DNA from: an uncultured Pelagibacteraceae bacterium
GTDB taxonomy: Bacteria; Pseudomonadota; Alphaproteobacteria; Pelagibacterales; Pelagibacteraceae
NCBI GenBank assembly: GCA_902558815.1
Contig: CACEFF010000003.1
Coordinates: forward strand, 28,723-92,722
DNA: 64,000 bases
Reading direction: 5' to 3'
Positions 49,412 to 59,190 of the stretch are shown piece after piece (positions within the stretch are counted from its first letter, which is position 1; every line of letters begins with the position of its first letter). The translations under genes and the position numbers were made by a program. The notes below the pieces were generated by a model. That model did no database searches, had not been told where the DNA came from, and saw nothing but the letters and a program-made list of their open reading frames with translations.

Positions 49412-51075
49412 CTTTGAAAAAAAATATAATTATTAACAATCTTTACATCCCTCTCAGTGTTTGAACATGGAGTCGGTGTTGCCCAGCAATAACCATTGGT
49501 CGTATACATGTAAGTTACATTATTAAAACTAAAACTTTCATATTTTTTATCAATTACAGTGTAAAATGGAAAACTATCAAATTTATATTGATCGTTTCGA
49601 TTGAATTCAAATTCTAATCTTAAAACATTTTTTGTATTAAAAATGATTACAATTAAAATAATGAAAAAATTAGTTATTTTATTAATATTTATTTTGGTAT
49701 TTTTAATAGAATAAAAATACAAAAATATTGATGTTAAAAAAATTGTTACAGGTAAATATCCTCCATATCTTAAAGATGGATGTTTAAAAAACCAAATTAA
49801 TAATGCTAAAGAGCTTATAAAAATCAATATTTTTCTTACTCTGACCAGATCATTCTTTAAATTAAGTTTTTTATTAAAACTGAAGAATATAATTAAATTA
49901 ATTAAGATAACTATAAACAAGTAATCTGAAACTTTACCCACAAAATAATTTTTGTACCAGTTGGTAACCCAGTTTAAACCTTTAATATACTCATTCAAAT
50001 TTTCGACTTTATAATTTGGACTTGCTCCAGCTTTTGCCCACGACTCAAGCCAAATATTATTTCTATTGATTTCCTGTAATTCTAAGGACCAAAAAAACTT
50101 ATCACCTATACAAGTAATTTCGACTGGATATATTACACAACCAGTATTTATAAAATTGTGAATAATAAATAAAATAATAAAAAATAAATAACAAATAATT
50201 GCATTTAGATTGAGATTCTTATTTTTTAATGGATTTAACTTTAATTGATAGAAAACAAAAGGTATCAATAAAAAATAAATTAAGAAATAAACTTTAAAAG
50301 AGAAAACTATCAATAATAAAAAAATATTAAAGTATAGATTTTCAATTTTTTTATCATTTATTAAAATATTTATTAAATTAATAATAATAACAAACAAAAT
50401 AATTTGACCGGCAATATCTGTTCCATATTCTGAAAGTCTAGTAAATTTAATATTTATTATTGTTAAAAATATTAATGATAATAAAAAAATTATATTTTTC
50501 TTTTTAAGATTTTTTATAAGATTATCCAATAATATGTAATTTACAAAAATTAGAATTAAATAGTTTGGTAAATTAAACAAAAAATACTTCAACCAAGGTA
50601 AAAATTTTAATGAATTTAAAAAAAGTAAAGCTGAGTGATGTCTATAACCATAATTTAAAAGACCCATACCAAATGAAACTTTGTTTTCAGATAAACTTAG
50701 AGCAAAAGGCAAATGATAATAAGGAAAGTCGTCATGATTTTTGGAAATTATGAAAAATAAAAAAGTAAAAAATGTTATTAAAAATAATAATCTTAAATTT
50801 TGATAATCAATCTTTTTTTTACCAACGAAAAATAAAAATAAACCAATAGTTAAAATCAAAACATTATGTAATGAATTGTGTGATATAAAAAAACTAGTAA
50901 AATATGATAGTACAATAAGAAAAAAAATTCCTAATAGCCCTAATTGACCATAATTAACAATAGATGCACCTTTAAATATTAAATTATTAAAAAATTTTCC
51001 GTAACCAATATAAGATAGCCCAAATAATAGAATTAATAAAAAAATTGATATTATTTCAAAAAAGTGAATTATCAT
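49408..51075 (-). CDS. Polytopic membrane protein of unknown function, GT-C-like
   Basis: A 555-residue protein with about eleven to thirteen hydrophobic spans and a soluble C-terminal tail. After the third or fourth span it carries NHDDFPYYHLPFALSLSENKVSFGMG, an acidic loop followed by a glycosyltransferase-C-like layout, and a tail ending CWATPTPCSNTERDVKI. This resembles membrane proteins of unknown function in other bacterial polysaccharide clusters. A lipid-linked-sugar glycosyltransferase or a polymerase-like role is possible; the sequence does not decide. Its start lies 18 bp from the preferred start of the divergent ligase-like gene. Confidence 0.6.
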   Translation of the reverse strand: MIIHFFEIISIFLLILLFGLSYIGYGKFFNNLIFKGASIVNYGQLGLLGIFFLIVLSYFTSFFISHNSLHNVLILTIGLFLFFVGKKKIDYQNLRLLFLITFFTFLFFIISKNHDDFPYYHLPFALSLSENKVSFGMGLLNYGYRHHSALLFLNSLKFLPWLKYFLFNLPNYLILIFVNYILLDNLIKNLKKKNIIFLLSLIFLTIINIKFTRLSEYGTDIAGQIILFVIIINLINILINDKKIENLYFNIFLLLIVFSFKVYFLIYFLLIPFVFYQLKLNPLKNKNLNLNAIICYLFFIILFIIHNFINTGCVIYPVEITCIGDKFFWSLELQEINRNNIWLESWAKAGASPNYKVENLNEYIKGLNWVTNWYKNYFVGKVSDYLFIVILINLIIFFSFNKKLNLKNDLVRVRKILIFISSLALLIWFFKHPSLRYGGYLPVTIFLTSIFLYFYSIKNTKININKITNFFIILIVIIFNTKNVLRLEFEFNRNDQYKFDSFPFYTVIDKKYESFSFNNVTYMYTTNGYCWATPTPCSNTERDVKIVNNYIFFQR

Positions 51076-51092
51076 ATGGCTTAAATATACTA

Positions 51093-52373
51093 ATGAATTT
51101 TATTATCAAAGATATAAATCAGCTAAAAAAGATAACTATAATAGACAGAATTACTCTGTTAATTTACTCTTTTATTCCAATCTTTCTTATAATTGGTACT
51201 GGAGCAAGTGAATTAGCTATTATAATTTTAAGTTTAAAATTTTCTATAGACTTTCTATTTCTAAAAAAAATAAAATTTCATAATAAAGAACTTATTTATT
51301 TTTTGTTATTGATCTATTTATCATTAATTATAAATTCATATTTTTCAGTAAATTTAGAAAATTCTTTTTTAAGAAATATTCTTTTTTTCAAATATATAAT
51401 TTTTATAATCGGTACTATAGATTTTTTTACAAAAAGAGAATTGGCATTTACTTTAGTTATAAAAATTTGGACAATAATTTTAATTGTATTTTCAATTGAT
51501 CTTTTTACTCAATTCTTAACACAAAAAAATATGATTGGTATTGAGTCGCCATTAAAATACCATCGCCTATCGGGCTTTATGGGTGATGAACTAAAGGCAG
51601 GAGCGTTAGTTTTATCATTCTGTTTTATCATTTCAGGTTATTTTATAAATCATAATAAATATAAGTTGTGGGGTTTAATCTTGCTTTTTCTTTTTATAAT
51701 AACAATTTTTATTACAGGAGATAGATCAAATTTTTTAAAATCAATATTAATATTCTCTTTTTTAATATTTTTTATAGATAGAAAAATTATTAAGCAAACA
51801 ATAGGATTATCTTTAATTTCTATAAGTCTCATCACAATAGTTATTTTAACTAATCAAGTATTTAAAGAAAGATTTCAAAATAAAATGTTAAATGAATTAA
51901 AACAAAATGAATTTAATATTAACAAGTTTATTAAACAAACTGAATATGGAAAAATTTATAATTCTGCTTATGAGTTATTTTTAGAAAAAAAAGTATTTGG
52001 AGTTGGAAACAAAAATTACAGAATTTTATGTGAAAAAGATTATAAAAATAAATATTCATTTAAAAAAGAGATAAAAAATCCAAAATGTAATACTCACCCA
52101 CATCAAATTTATTATGAAATTTTGTCAGAACATGGAATATTTGGCTTAACAATTCTGATTATATGTTTGCTAGGATTTGTATATACAAATTTTGCAATTG
52201 TTTTTAAAAAACGAAATTTTTTATTAATTTCACTTTTTTTTTCAATTCTAATAGTTTTTGTACCTTTATTACCTGGAGGAAGTTTTTTTACAAGTTTTAA
52301 TGCATCAATGTTTTGGCTTAATGTTAGTTTTTTTTATTCATATAAAAATTTATGTATTAAAACAAAATATTAG
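51093..52373 (+). CDS. O-antigen ligase/polymerase family membrane protein (Wzy_C type)
   Basis: Polytopic protein of the WaaL/Wzy class, which joins lipid-linked glycan to lipid A core or polymerises repeat units. About ten to eleven spans are seen, with the diagnostic large loop followed by CNTHPHQIYYEILSEHGIFGLTILIICLLGF; the His in NTHPHQ(I)Y is the conserved family residue. The loop segment HRLSGFMGDELKAGALVLSFCFIISGYF is typical too. The ORF track's ATG at 51045 would overlap the divergent gene by 31 bp. I use the ATG at 51093 (MNFIIKDINQLKK), which leaves an 17-bp gap. Ligase versus polymerase cannot be distinguished. Confidence 0.85.
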   Translation: MNFIIKDINQLKKITIIDRITLLIYSFIPIFLIIGTGASELAIIILSLKFSIDFLFLKKIKFHNKELIYFLLLIYLSLIINSYFSVNLENSFLRNILFFKYIIFIIGTIDFFTKRELAFTLVIKIWTIILIVFSIDLFTQFLTQKNMIGIESPLKYHRLSGFMGDELKAGALVLSFCFIISGYFINHNKYKLWGLILLFLFIITIFITGDRSNFLKSILIFSFLIFFIDRKIIKQTIGLSLISISLITIVILTNQVFKERFQNKMLNELKQNEFNINKFIKQTEYGKIYNSAYELFLEKKVFGVGNKNYRILCEKDYKNKYSFKKEIKNPKCNTHPHQIYYEILSEHGIFGLTILIICLLGFVYTNFAIVFKKRNFLLISLFFSILIVFVPLLPGGSFFTSFNASMFWLNVSFFYSYKNLCIKTKY

Positions 52374-53145
52374 CTATTCTCGTAAAATAGTAGTCTAGAG
52401 TTCTAATTTTTTTTTTATTTACAGTTTCATAATAATCAAAACCTTCAAGTCTTCTTTTAAACCAATTAGAATTAAATAATGAAAAATTTTTATTACTTTC
52501 ATTATCATCATGTTGAAAATAATAAGTTAATTCATTGTCTAAAAAAAAGGCATTTTCTCTAAATTGGTCTGATAAAGCAGCAATTCTAAAATCTAGAGTT
52601 GTTAAAGGAAATTTTTTTTTAAAAAGTTTACCAATATTTTTTTTAATAGTTTTTCTTTTTACTGAAATACAACTTTGAGGAGGAAATAAAGGCCATTTAT
52701 TTTCCCTAAAACTGTAATTTTTTTGATTTCTACTAATTATACCTCTAAGATTTATTATTTTAGGTCTATCAAATAGAAATTCTAAGTTTTTATATTTTGA
52801 AAAATAATAATCAATTTCTTTAAGTTTATTTTTTTTTAAATAATCATCTGAGTCAAGAAAACATATTATTTCACCTCTTGATTTAATAAAACCCTGATAA
52901 TAAGTATTAAGTTGATAGTATGTATTAAATTTTGAAATATTCTTTTTTTTTTTTGTTTTAATTAGTTCTAATTTTTTTTTAAATTTTTTAACTTTTTCTA
53001 GAGAGTTGTCAGTTGAATTATCATCAACAAAAATTATTTCAAAACGACTTTTTATATTTTGTGATAGACATGAATTAATACATCTCTTCAAATATTTTTC
53101 ACCATTATAATTAGCAATTAATATTGAAATTTTTATTTTTTTCAT
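52357..53145 (-). CDS. Family 2 glycosyltransferase
   Basis: GT-A fold enzyme: KISILIANYNGEKYLKRCINSCLSQ, FEIIFVDDNSTDNSLEKVKKF and EIICFLDSDDYLKKNKLKEIDYYF are the standard nucleotide-sugar and metal motifs. The 262-residue length is that of a simple GT2. The C-terminal part (about 130-262) is lineage specific. It overlaps the convergent ligase-like gene by 17 bp and is divergent from the next GT4 gene across only 25 bp. Confidence 0.9.
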   Translation of the reverse strand: MKKIKISILIANYNGEKYLKRCINSCLSQNIKSRFEIIFVDDNSTDNSLEKVKKFKKKLELIKTKKKKNISKFNTYYQLNTYYQGFIKSRGEIICFLDSDDYLKKNKLKEIDYYFSKYKNLEFLFDRPKIINLRGIISRNQKNYSFRENKWPLFPPQSCISVKRKTIKKNIGKLFKKKFPLTTLDFRIAALSDQFRENAFFLDNELTYYFQHDDNESNKNFSLFNSNWFKRRLEGFDYYETVNKKKIRTLDYYFTRIANILF

Positions 53146-53170
53146 TTAACTTCTTTTAACTGACACTAAC

Positions 53171-54295
53171 ATGTATTCCAAAAAAAAAGTTAAATTATTT
53201 ATTTTCCAACCTTACCCAAAATTTGGAGGAGCTGATAGATCTATAATTAAATTAATTAATGGATTAAATTTTAGTGATATTACTCTTATTAGTCTATCAA
53301 AATGTTATTATAGTCAATATTTAAATAAAAAAATTAAATATAAAATTTTAAGAAGCAAAAGAACTCTTTATTCTATTTTCGAATTAAGAAAATTTATTCA
53401 AGAAAGAATTTCTAAAAAAAGTTCTAAAAAAAACATAATTATTTCTAATCAAAATTTCGCTAATGTTATAACAATTATTTCACTTAAAAAGATAAGAGAG
53501 ATAAAAAAAATACTTATAGAGAGAAATCATTTAGATGAATTAAGATTTTATAAAAATATTAGAGATTATATTAAAAAAAAGGTTATATTGATTTTGATAA
53601 AGATCTATTACTCAAAAAGTGATGCGATAGTAGGCATTAGTAAAAAGTTAAGTATAGATTTAGAAAAATTCATTAATTCAAAAGTTTCAACTATATATAA
53701 TCCATCTTTTGAAGATAAAATTATAAGAAATAATAGGGAGAAAAAAATAAAGATAAGAAAAAATAAAAAAATAATTTTAAATGTTGGTTTTTTTGAAAAG
53801 CAAAAAGATCAAATCACTATTTTAAAATCAATTAGTATTTTAAAGAATTATTATAAAAATTTTTTACTAATTCTCATTGGTCGGGGATCTGAATATAAAA
53901 ATTTAAATAAATTTATTAAGGATAATAATCTAAATAAATTTGTAAAAATTTATAAAAATATAGAAAATCCAAACTTATTTTATAAAAAAGCCGATTTATT
54001 TATATTAAGTTCAATTTATGAAGGCTTGGGTAATGTTTTAGTTGAAGCTCTAAAAAACAATTGTCCAGTTATTACATCAAGCTGCAATTCTGGGCCAATG
54101 GAAATCATTGGAAATGGCAAATATGGTGATTTTTTTTTACCACGTGATCATAAAACTTTAGCAAAAAAAATTTTAAACCATTTTCAGAATCCAAAACGAT
54201 TAAAGAAAAAGTTAAAAATACCATCAAGTCATTTAGAAAAGTTCTCACTAAAAAAAAATATAGATAATTTCAGTGAGTTATTTAGAAGAGTATAA
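53171..54295 (+). CDS. Family 4 glycosyltransferase
   Basis: GT-B fold transferase. N-terminus LFIFQPYPKFGGADRSIIKLINGL gives the GT4 glycine loop; the C-domain begins KIILNVGFFEKQKDQITILKSI and has LFILSSIYEGLGNVLVEALKNNCPVITSSCNSGPMEII. Segment IIISNQNFANVITI... in the first domain matches other amylovoran/AmsD-like GT4 proteins. It is similar in plan to the GT4 at 47610, but the two are not close copies. The 374-residue length is normal. Confidence 0.92.
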   Translation: MYSKKKVKLFIFQPYPKFGGADRSIIKLINGLNFSDITLISLSKCYYSQYLNKKIKYKILRSKRTLYSIFELRKFIQERISKKSSKKNIIISNQNFANVITIISLKKIREIKKILIERNHLDELRFYKNIRDYIKKKVILILIKIYYSKSDAIVGISKKLSIDLEKFINSKVSTIYNPSFEDKIIRNNREKKIKIRKNKKIILNVGFFEKQKDQITILKSISILKNYYKNFLLILIGRGSEYKNLNKFIKDNNLNKFVKIYKNIENPNLFYKKADLFILSSIYEGLGNVLVEALKNNCPVITSSCNSGPMEIIGNGKYGDFFLPRDHKTLAKKILNHFQNPKRLKKKLKIPSSHLEKFSLKKNIDNFSELFRRV

Positions 54296-54297
54296 TC

Positions 54298-55404
54298 TTA
54301 ATTTATTATCTCTTGAATTTTTTTTAAAAAATAATCTTTTCCTATTGATGAATGACAATCTTTTAAAATATCTCTAGAGTTATTAACTAATTTTTTTCTT
54401 AAATTAATATCATTTATTAATGTTTCTAAGTTATGGTTTAGCTTTTTAAAATCTAAATCATAAGATAAATAAGTTTCACCATCATGATAAATGTTTGGCC
54501 ATGTCTCAATATTAGACATATCAGATGTCATAAATGCTGCTCCACATATAGTTGCTTCAAATTCTCTATAACATACCTCTCCCCAACCGTATGCTCCTAC
54601 AGATACTTTAGAGTTTCTCAAAACTTGATAATATTTTTTTTTGTTAAATCTTCCTTCAATAATTTTATTTTTACTTTCGAAATCTCTTAAGATTTCCTTA
54701 AGTTTTATTCTTTGATAACCTACAGAATTTCTATAGAAATTAGTATTCATTAAAGAAAGAAAATCATTTTTATGCTTATCATCATTCCAATTTTGATAAA
54801 AAGGTAATTTCATTTTGAAATTTTTTTGATTTAAATATTTAAATTTTATTAATTCAAAAAAATAATCTAATTTTGTAAAATTTATATAATTAAAGAAAAA
54901 GGCAACACCCAAATTCCATCCTAATATCAATTTTGAAAGATGTGAACTATCAAGTAATTCTTGATCATACTCCTCAAAATCTTTCAAATTGTATTTTTTA
55001 ATGTAATGATCGCTATAAAATCTACCCCCTCTAAGCTTTTTAAAATAAGTTTTTTTATCTTTATAGAATTGTTTTTTTATATATTTTTTTATAAATGGAA
55101 GAACCTCAAATTGAGTTGTTCCTGCACTATCTCTCATATCAAACCAATATAAATTTTTATTTTTTAAACATAATTTTTTTAATAAGTTTGTATCTACTCG
55201 ATTATTAATTTCTGGGAATGATCTTGAATTTAAGAACAAGTGATCAGCATCAAAAAATTTGTCATTCATGGATGAAAAAAAATTTACTTTAATATTAAGA
55301 TCTAATAAATCCTTTTGAAAAATAAAAAACCAATTCCAAAAACCATAAAATAAACCCAATCTTCTCGCTTCTTCATTAATGAGAATATGAATTTTTTGTT
55401 TCAT
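54298..55404 (-). CDS. Glycosyltransferase-like protein, GT-B type
   Basis: Protein of 368 residues. The C-terminal part resembles the second domain of GT-B transferases that lack the usual GT4 signature: KVSVGAYGWGEVCYREFEATICGAAFMTSDMSNIETWPNIYHDGETYLSYDLDF, followed by NLETLINDINLRKKLVNNSRDIL, the pattern seen in Glyco_trans_1_2 proteins. The N-terminal half (about 1-220) is lineage specific and Phe/Tyr/Lys rich. No signal peptide or membrane span. It probably adds a sugar to the surface glycan. Convergent with the GT4 gene, 2 bp apart. Confidence 0.7.
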   Translation of the reverse strand: MKQKIHILINEEARRLGLFYGFWNWFFIFQKDLLDLNIKVNFFSSMNDKFFDADHLFLNSRSFPEINNRVDTNLLKKLCLKNKNLYWFDMRDSAGTTQFEVLPFIKKYIKKQFYKDKKTYFKKLRGGRFYSDHYIKKYNLKDFEEYDQELLDSSHLSKLILGWNLGVAFFFNYINFTKLDYFFELIKFKYLNQKNFKMKLPFYQNWNDDKHKNDFLSLMNTNFYRNSVGYQRIKLKEILRDFESKNKIIEGRFNKKKYYQVLRNSKVSVGAYGWGEVCYREFEATICGAAFMTSDMSNIETWPNIYHDGETYLSYDLDFKKLNHNLETLINDINLRKKLVNNSRDILKDCHSSIGKDYFLKKIQEIIN

Positions 55405-55444
55405 AATAAATATTTTATATATAAGTTACTTTGCAATTTATTAA

Positions 55445-56107
55445 ATGATAAAAAAAATAATAAATCTAATAACTTACATCCTAAGATATTATTCAATAAT
55501 TAATACAAAATATAAAGTTTCTGCCCAAATAAATTTTGGGTCAAGTTTATCAAATATCTTCTTCCAGAAAAAATTAAGAAAATGTAAATTCTATTTAGAA
55601 TATGGTGCTGGGAATAGTACACTTTTAGCAAATAAAATTAACAAGAAATACATTTCAATAGAGGCAGATAAAAGTTTTTTTAATTACCTTAAGTATAAAA
55701 TGAGAATTAGTAATCTTGAATATATCGATATAGGACCAACTAAATATTTTTCTTACCCAATATTTCCCTACTTTATGATTCAGAAAAAAATAATATTTTA
55801 TTGTAATTATATAGAATCTTTTTTTAACAAAACAAAAAATATTCCAGATCTGATATTGATAGATGGGCGATTCAGAGTTAATACAAGCTTACATATATTA
55901 AGTTTCTTATCTAAAAAAAAAATTAAATACAAAACAACTATAATTATAGATGATTATGTAAGTCGAAAAAATTATAAGGTTCTAGAAAAAATTGTGAATA
56001 TAAGAAAAATAGGTAGATTTGGTGTAATCGAATATAATCACCTTAAAAGATTTTCAAAAATAAAAATTGAAGATTTAATTCATAGATCAAAAAAAGATTT
56101 TATCTAA
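55445..56107 (+). CDS. Rossmann-fold, SAM methyltransferase-like protein of unknown target
   Basis: A 220-residue protein with a methyltransferase-like core: FYLEYGAGNSTLLANKI as glycine motif, KKYISIEADKSFFNYLK as the acidic strand end, and PDLILIDGRFRVNTSLHIL plus TTIIIDDYVSRKNY as later strands. A short N-terminal hydrophobic stretch (IINLITYILRYYSII) may associate with the membrane. The last 40 residues are Lys rich. The surface-glycan context suggests sugar or lipid modification, but catalytic capacity is not proven by sequence. Confidence 0.6.
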   Translation: MIKKIINLITYILRYYSIINTKYKVSAQINFGSSLSNIFFQKKLRKCKFYLEYGAGNSTLLANKINKKYISIEADKSFFNYLKYKMRISNLEYIDIGPTKYFSYPIFPYFMIQKKIIFYCNYIESFFNKTKNIPDLILIDGRFRVNTSLHILSFLSKKKIKYKTTIIIDDYVSRKNYKVLEKIVNIRKIGRFGVIEYNHLKRFSKIKIEDLIHRSKKDFI

Positions 56108-56113
56108 TTACTT

Positions 56114-57133
56114 TTAAATAGCTCTATTCTTAAAATATTCTTTATAAATATTTATAACTTTTTTTTTCATTGGTATTTCAACAAGTTTAAAAGATAGAAC
56201 TGACAAAAATAAAGTAATAAGAAAAGCTACAATTACAGATAAATTTTCATATCCTAAATTATTAAATTCTCTTATAATTATAATTCCTATAGCATTATGT
56301 AACAAATACCACGAAAATGAAATAAGACCAATTTTTGTTAAAAAATTAAGTTTTATGTTAAAATTAGATTTTAAAAGTAACGAAGTAAATAAAATTAAAA
56401 AAATAAAATAAATTTCATTTCCCGAGTATCTTTCATTAATAAAAATGTTTATTAAAGCAAAAAAAGAAATAATTAAATATGATTGAAAATTTTTATTTTT
56501 AACATTGAATAACATCAGTCCAATCAAAAAGAAATTTGCATGGGGTGAGATTGAGGTAAAAAAGATAATTGATTTATCATCAAATAATAAAATTAAATTT
56601 AAAATGATTGAGAATAAAATCCAAGCTAATATAGCTTTATTCAAATTTTTGAAGATAAAATATAAAGCGCCGAAAAAAATATAAAATTTTAACTCAACAA
56701 TTAATGCCCAATAAATTCCATCAATATATTTAAAATTTAACCCAGGTATAAAATTTGCAAATATCAAGTTCATGAAACCCGTCATCCAATCAACTTCTCT
56801 TCCTGGTAAATCAAAGAATGTGTAAAAAACTAAAGTAATCAGACCACAGAATACATATGGTGGATATATTCTTGCAAATCGTCTTACTAAGAATTCTATG
56901 TAATTGGAAGTTTTGACAATAGTCAATGCAATACAATAACCACTAATTACAAAAAATATATCAACTCCAGACCATCCATAACTTGAGATATTAAGAGACC
57001 AGTTATCTGATCTTAATAAATATTCAGGAGAGTAGTGAAAGGTATAATGAAAAAAAACTACGAATAAAATAGCTATACCCCTCAATATATCTATATTTTT
57101 TATTCTATTATAAGATTCAACATTATTGTTCAT
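56114..57133 (-). CDS. Acyltransferase 3 family O-acyltransferase
   Basis: Integral membrane acyltransferase (OafA/NolX-like family) that adds acetyl or similar groups to sugars. The start RIKNIDILRGIAILFVVFFHYTF has the conserved catalytic-type His in the first span, and FLVRRFARIYPPYVFCGLI is the family's RxxR-type loop. About ten spans fill 339 residues; no SGNH domain is attached. It lies 3 bp after the frameshifted membrane-protein gene on the same strand and converges with the methyltransferase-like gene. Confidence 0.92.
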   Translation of the reverse strand: MNNNVESYNRIKNIDILRGIAILFVVFFHYTFHYSPEYLLRSDNWSLNISSYGWSGVDIFFVISGYCIALTIVKTSNYIEFLVRRFARIYPPYVFCGLITLVFYTFFDLPGREVDWMTGFMNLIFANFIPGLNFKYIDGIYWALIVELKFYIFFGALYFIFKNLNKAILAWILFSIILNLILLFDDKSIIFFTSISPHANFFLIGLMLFNVKNKNFQSYLIISFFALINIFINERYSGNEIYFIFLILFTSLLLKSNFNIKLNFLTKIGLISFSWYLLHNAIGIIIIREFNNLGYENLSVIVAFLITLFLSVLSFKLVEIPMKKKVINIYKEYFKNRAI

Positions 57134-57136
57134 AAT

Positions 57137-58700
57137 TTAGTTGCTATTTTTTAAACAAGATTGAGGTATCAATATTCCTTTCCTTTTGTGATCAAAAGAA
57201 TATGGAGCTTCAATTAATTTATAATTCTTTAAATCATAATTATTTTTAAAATAAAAAATATCTCTTATATCAATTAAAATTATCAAACTATCATTGGTCA
57301 ACTTATTTTTGATCAAACTTTTAATATCGACGTCATAATGACGTAAAAGAATTTCATGATATCTCTCATTTTTGATAAAATATAAATATTGATTGGATTT
57401 AAAATACTTATTTGCAATCATATAAATAAATACATCATTTGTGTAATTAACAAATTCTTTAACATTTTTACATTGTTCTTCGATTAACATAATATTTTGA
57501 TCAAAAAAATTGATTGTTGACCAAGTTCTTGGACTCCATTTTTGAGAAATAAAATAATTAATATTTTGATTAATTTTATTATCTTCTAATTCAGAAAATC
57601 GCGGAAAAAACTTGTTATTTTCAGTTTTAATTGGAATCGCAATATTGCAAAATAATTGTAATAATATCAAATAAGATACTAGTTTTACATGTTTAATTTT
57701 AAATTTTTCTAAAAAATAAAAGATAGATATTATTCCCACTACTGGTCCAGTTGAAAATCTAAAGATAGTAGGATTGTGGATCGTTGAAAAAAATAATAAT
57801 AATGAAATTATTGAAATTAAAAATATATCATTTTCTTTATCAGAAAAATTAATTCTTTTTATCTTTTTAATTAAAAAATTAATTATTATTAAGTAGAAGT
57901 ATTATTAAAAAAATATAAAAGTATGTCTGTGTAAATATATTTTTTGATAGTAAAATTTTAAAATATTTAATTGATAGATTTATTAAGTTAGTATCATATA
58001 TCTCAAAAAAAGTACTATTTAGCATGAAAGTTTTGATCCAAAATTTATGCAATGAGAAAGTAGATAAATAGAGATGAAAACAAACTAAAGGCAAGATAAA
58101 GCCAAAAATACAAAATAAAATTTTTTTATTTTTATAAAATTTATTTAAAAAAATTTGAAGAAATAATATGATTACACTTAAATAAAGAAAATTTTCATAT
58201 ACAAGAGAGGCTAAAGACAAAACAAATCCAAACAAAAATATTCCTAGATTTGATCTATCGGATAAAAAAAATAATGACAAAACCAGTAAAAAATAAAATT
58301 GGTAATTATACCAAGGATGGTTTGCAAATGGATGTAGCAGAAAAATGAATAAGCAAATTAATAAAATGTTTGAGAGATTTAAATATTTTTTAGCTGTTAG
58401 GCAAATTATGAAATTTCCAATGGTAAAAAAAAATGAAGAGGTATATAAAAGATAAATAACATTTTTTTCAAATATAGATAAAACAACTGACTGAGTTAAT
58501 GTTGAAAGAAAACCATAATGAATGAAAAAATCCTTATAAGGCAACATATTATCTTTTGTCAAATCAATTGCACTTTGAGCTACTAGCCCCCAATGCATTG
58601 AGTCGTAGATAAATTGTGCCTGAAAAAAACTTCCAAAATTACCTATCAGAAAAAAGATTAATAATATTAAAATTAGATTATTCTTATTTAGTTCATACAT
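57137..58700 (-). pseudogene. Frameshifted polytopic membrane protein (GT-C-like)
   Basis: Two ORF-track entries (273 aa at 57879-58700 and 200 aa at 57137-57739) are the halves of one gene. The frame of the second half stays open upstream of its GTG, reading through YLIIINFLIKKIKRINFSDKENDIFLIS... and HNPTIFRFSTGPVVG, up to about 57901, where it meets the end of the first half. A +1 shift within 57879-57901 (around ACTTCTACTTAATAATAAT) would restore about 520 residues. The N-half has YDSMHWGLVAQSAIDLTKDNMLPYKDFFIHYG after the first span, a loop I associate with GT-C/PMT-like glycosyltransferases, and about nine spans. It is either a decaying gene, a phase-variable one or a sequencing error. 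Confidence 0.72.
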
Positions 58701-58706
58701 TAAAAT

Positions 58707-58979
58707 TTATTTTTGGATGTTTAGACGATTAATAACCGGTTGATATTTAGTCAAAATTTTATTTATCAAATTTGAGTAGTAATCAATTTCTTCTTCGGTT
58801 AATTCCTCCTCACTGGCTTTCTCTAAAAAATCATCTATTCTTAGAAATATAAAATTGTTAAATCTTTCTGAATTTAAAAATGAAATAATTTTGTTTTCTG
58901 CATAACTTTTTACAAAATTAAAAGAATATATTAACAAAATTAATACAGTAAAAATTAATAATATATATTTTGTTTTCAT
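58707..58979 (-). CDS. Small single-span membrane protein, unknown function
   Basis: A 90-residue protein with one N-terminal hydrophobic segment (YILLIFTVLILLIYSFNFV, about residues 5-22), which could be a signal anchor, and an acidic, helical C-terminal part (FLEKASEEELTEEEIDYYSNLINKIL). I do not recognise a family. It lies 6 bp upstream of the frameshifted membrane gene on the same strand, so it is probably cotranscribed with it and the acyltransferase. Confidence 0.6.
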   Translation of the reverse strand: MKTKYILLIFTVLILLIYSFNFVKSYAENKIISFLNSERFNNFIFLRIDDFLEKASEEELTEEEIDYYSNLINKILTKYQPVINRLNIQK

Positions 58980-59034
58980 TGCTATAATGAATATATTATC
59001 TTTTAATAAAAAAATATAAAAATCTTAATTTTTG

Positions 59035-59190
59035 ATGTTTAAAAAAAAAATAAATTTTCGCAGAAGAAATTTCATAAATATTAGTCTAAAAAGTTTGATT
59101 TTTTTTGGATTATTTTTTTCGATAAACAAAAGTGAAGTAGATATACCAAAAAAAAAACTTAGTTGGATATTAAGTATCAGCGACCTATGA
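59035..59190 (+). CDS. Tat-signal-like micro-ORF before the GMC oxidoreductase
   Basis: Too short for the ORF track: 51 codons from ATG 59035 to TGA 59188-59190. It begins MFKKKINFRRRNFINISLKS and is followed by a hydrophobic stretch (LIFFGLFFS), resembling a twin-arginine signal peptide (RRxFI). The stop overlaps the preferred GMC start as ATGA, a classic coupling signal. Small Tat-exported subunits precede GMC dehydrogenases of the gluconate 2-dehydrogenase type, usually at 150 residues or more, so this may be a shrunken relic of one or a short carrier for export. It may also be chance. Confidence 0.5.
   Translation: MFKKKINFRRRNFINISLKSLIFFGLFFSINKSEVDIPKKKLSWILSISDL

Noticed and set aside
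47610-54295. The two GT4 genes (47610 and 53171) as a recent duplication
   Set aside because: They share only family-level motifs (YEGLPNVLLEAM versus YEGLGNVLVEAL); the N-terminal halves differ too much.
57137-57739. 200-aa ORF as an independent gene
   Set aside because: It begins at a GTG in the middle of a membrane segment and its frame is open and protein-like far upstream; treated as the 3' half of the frameshifted gene.
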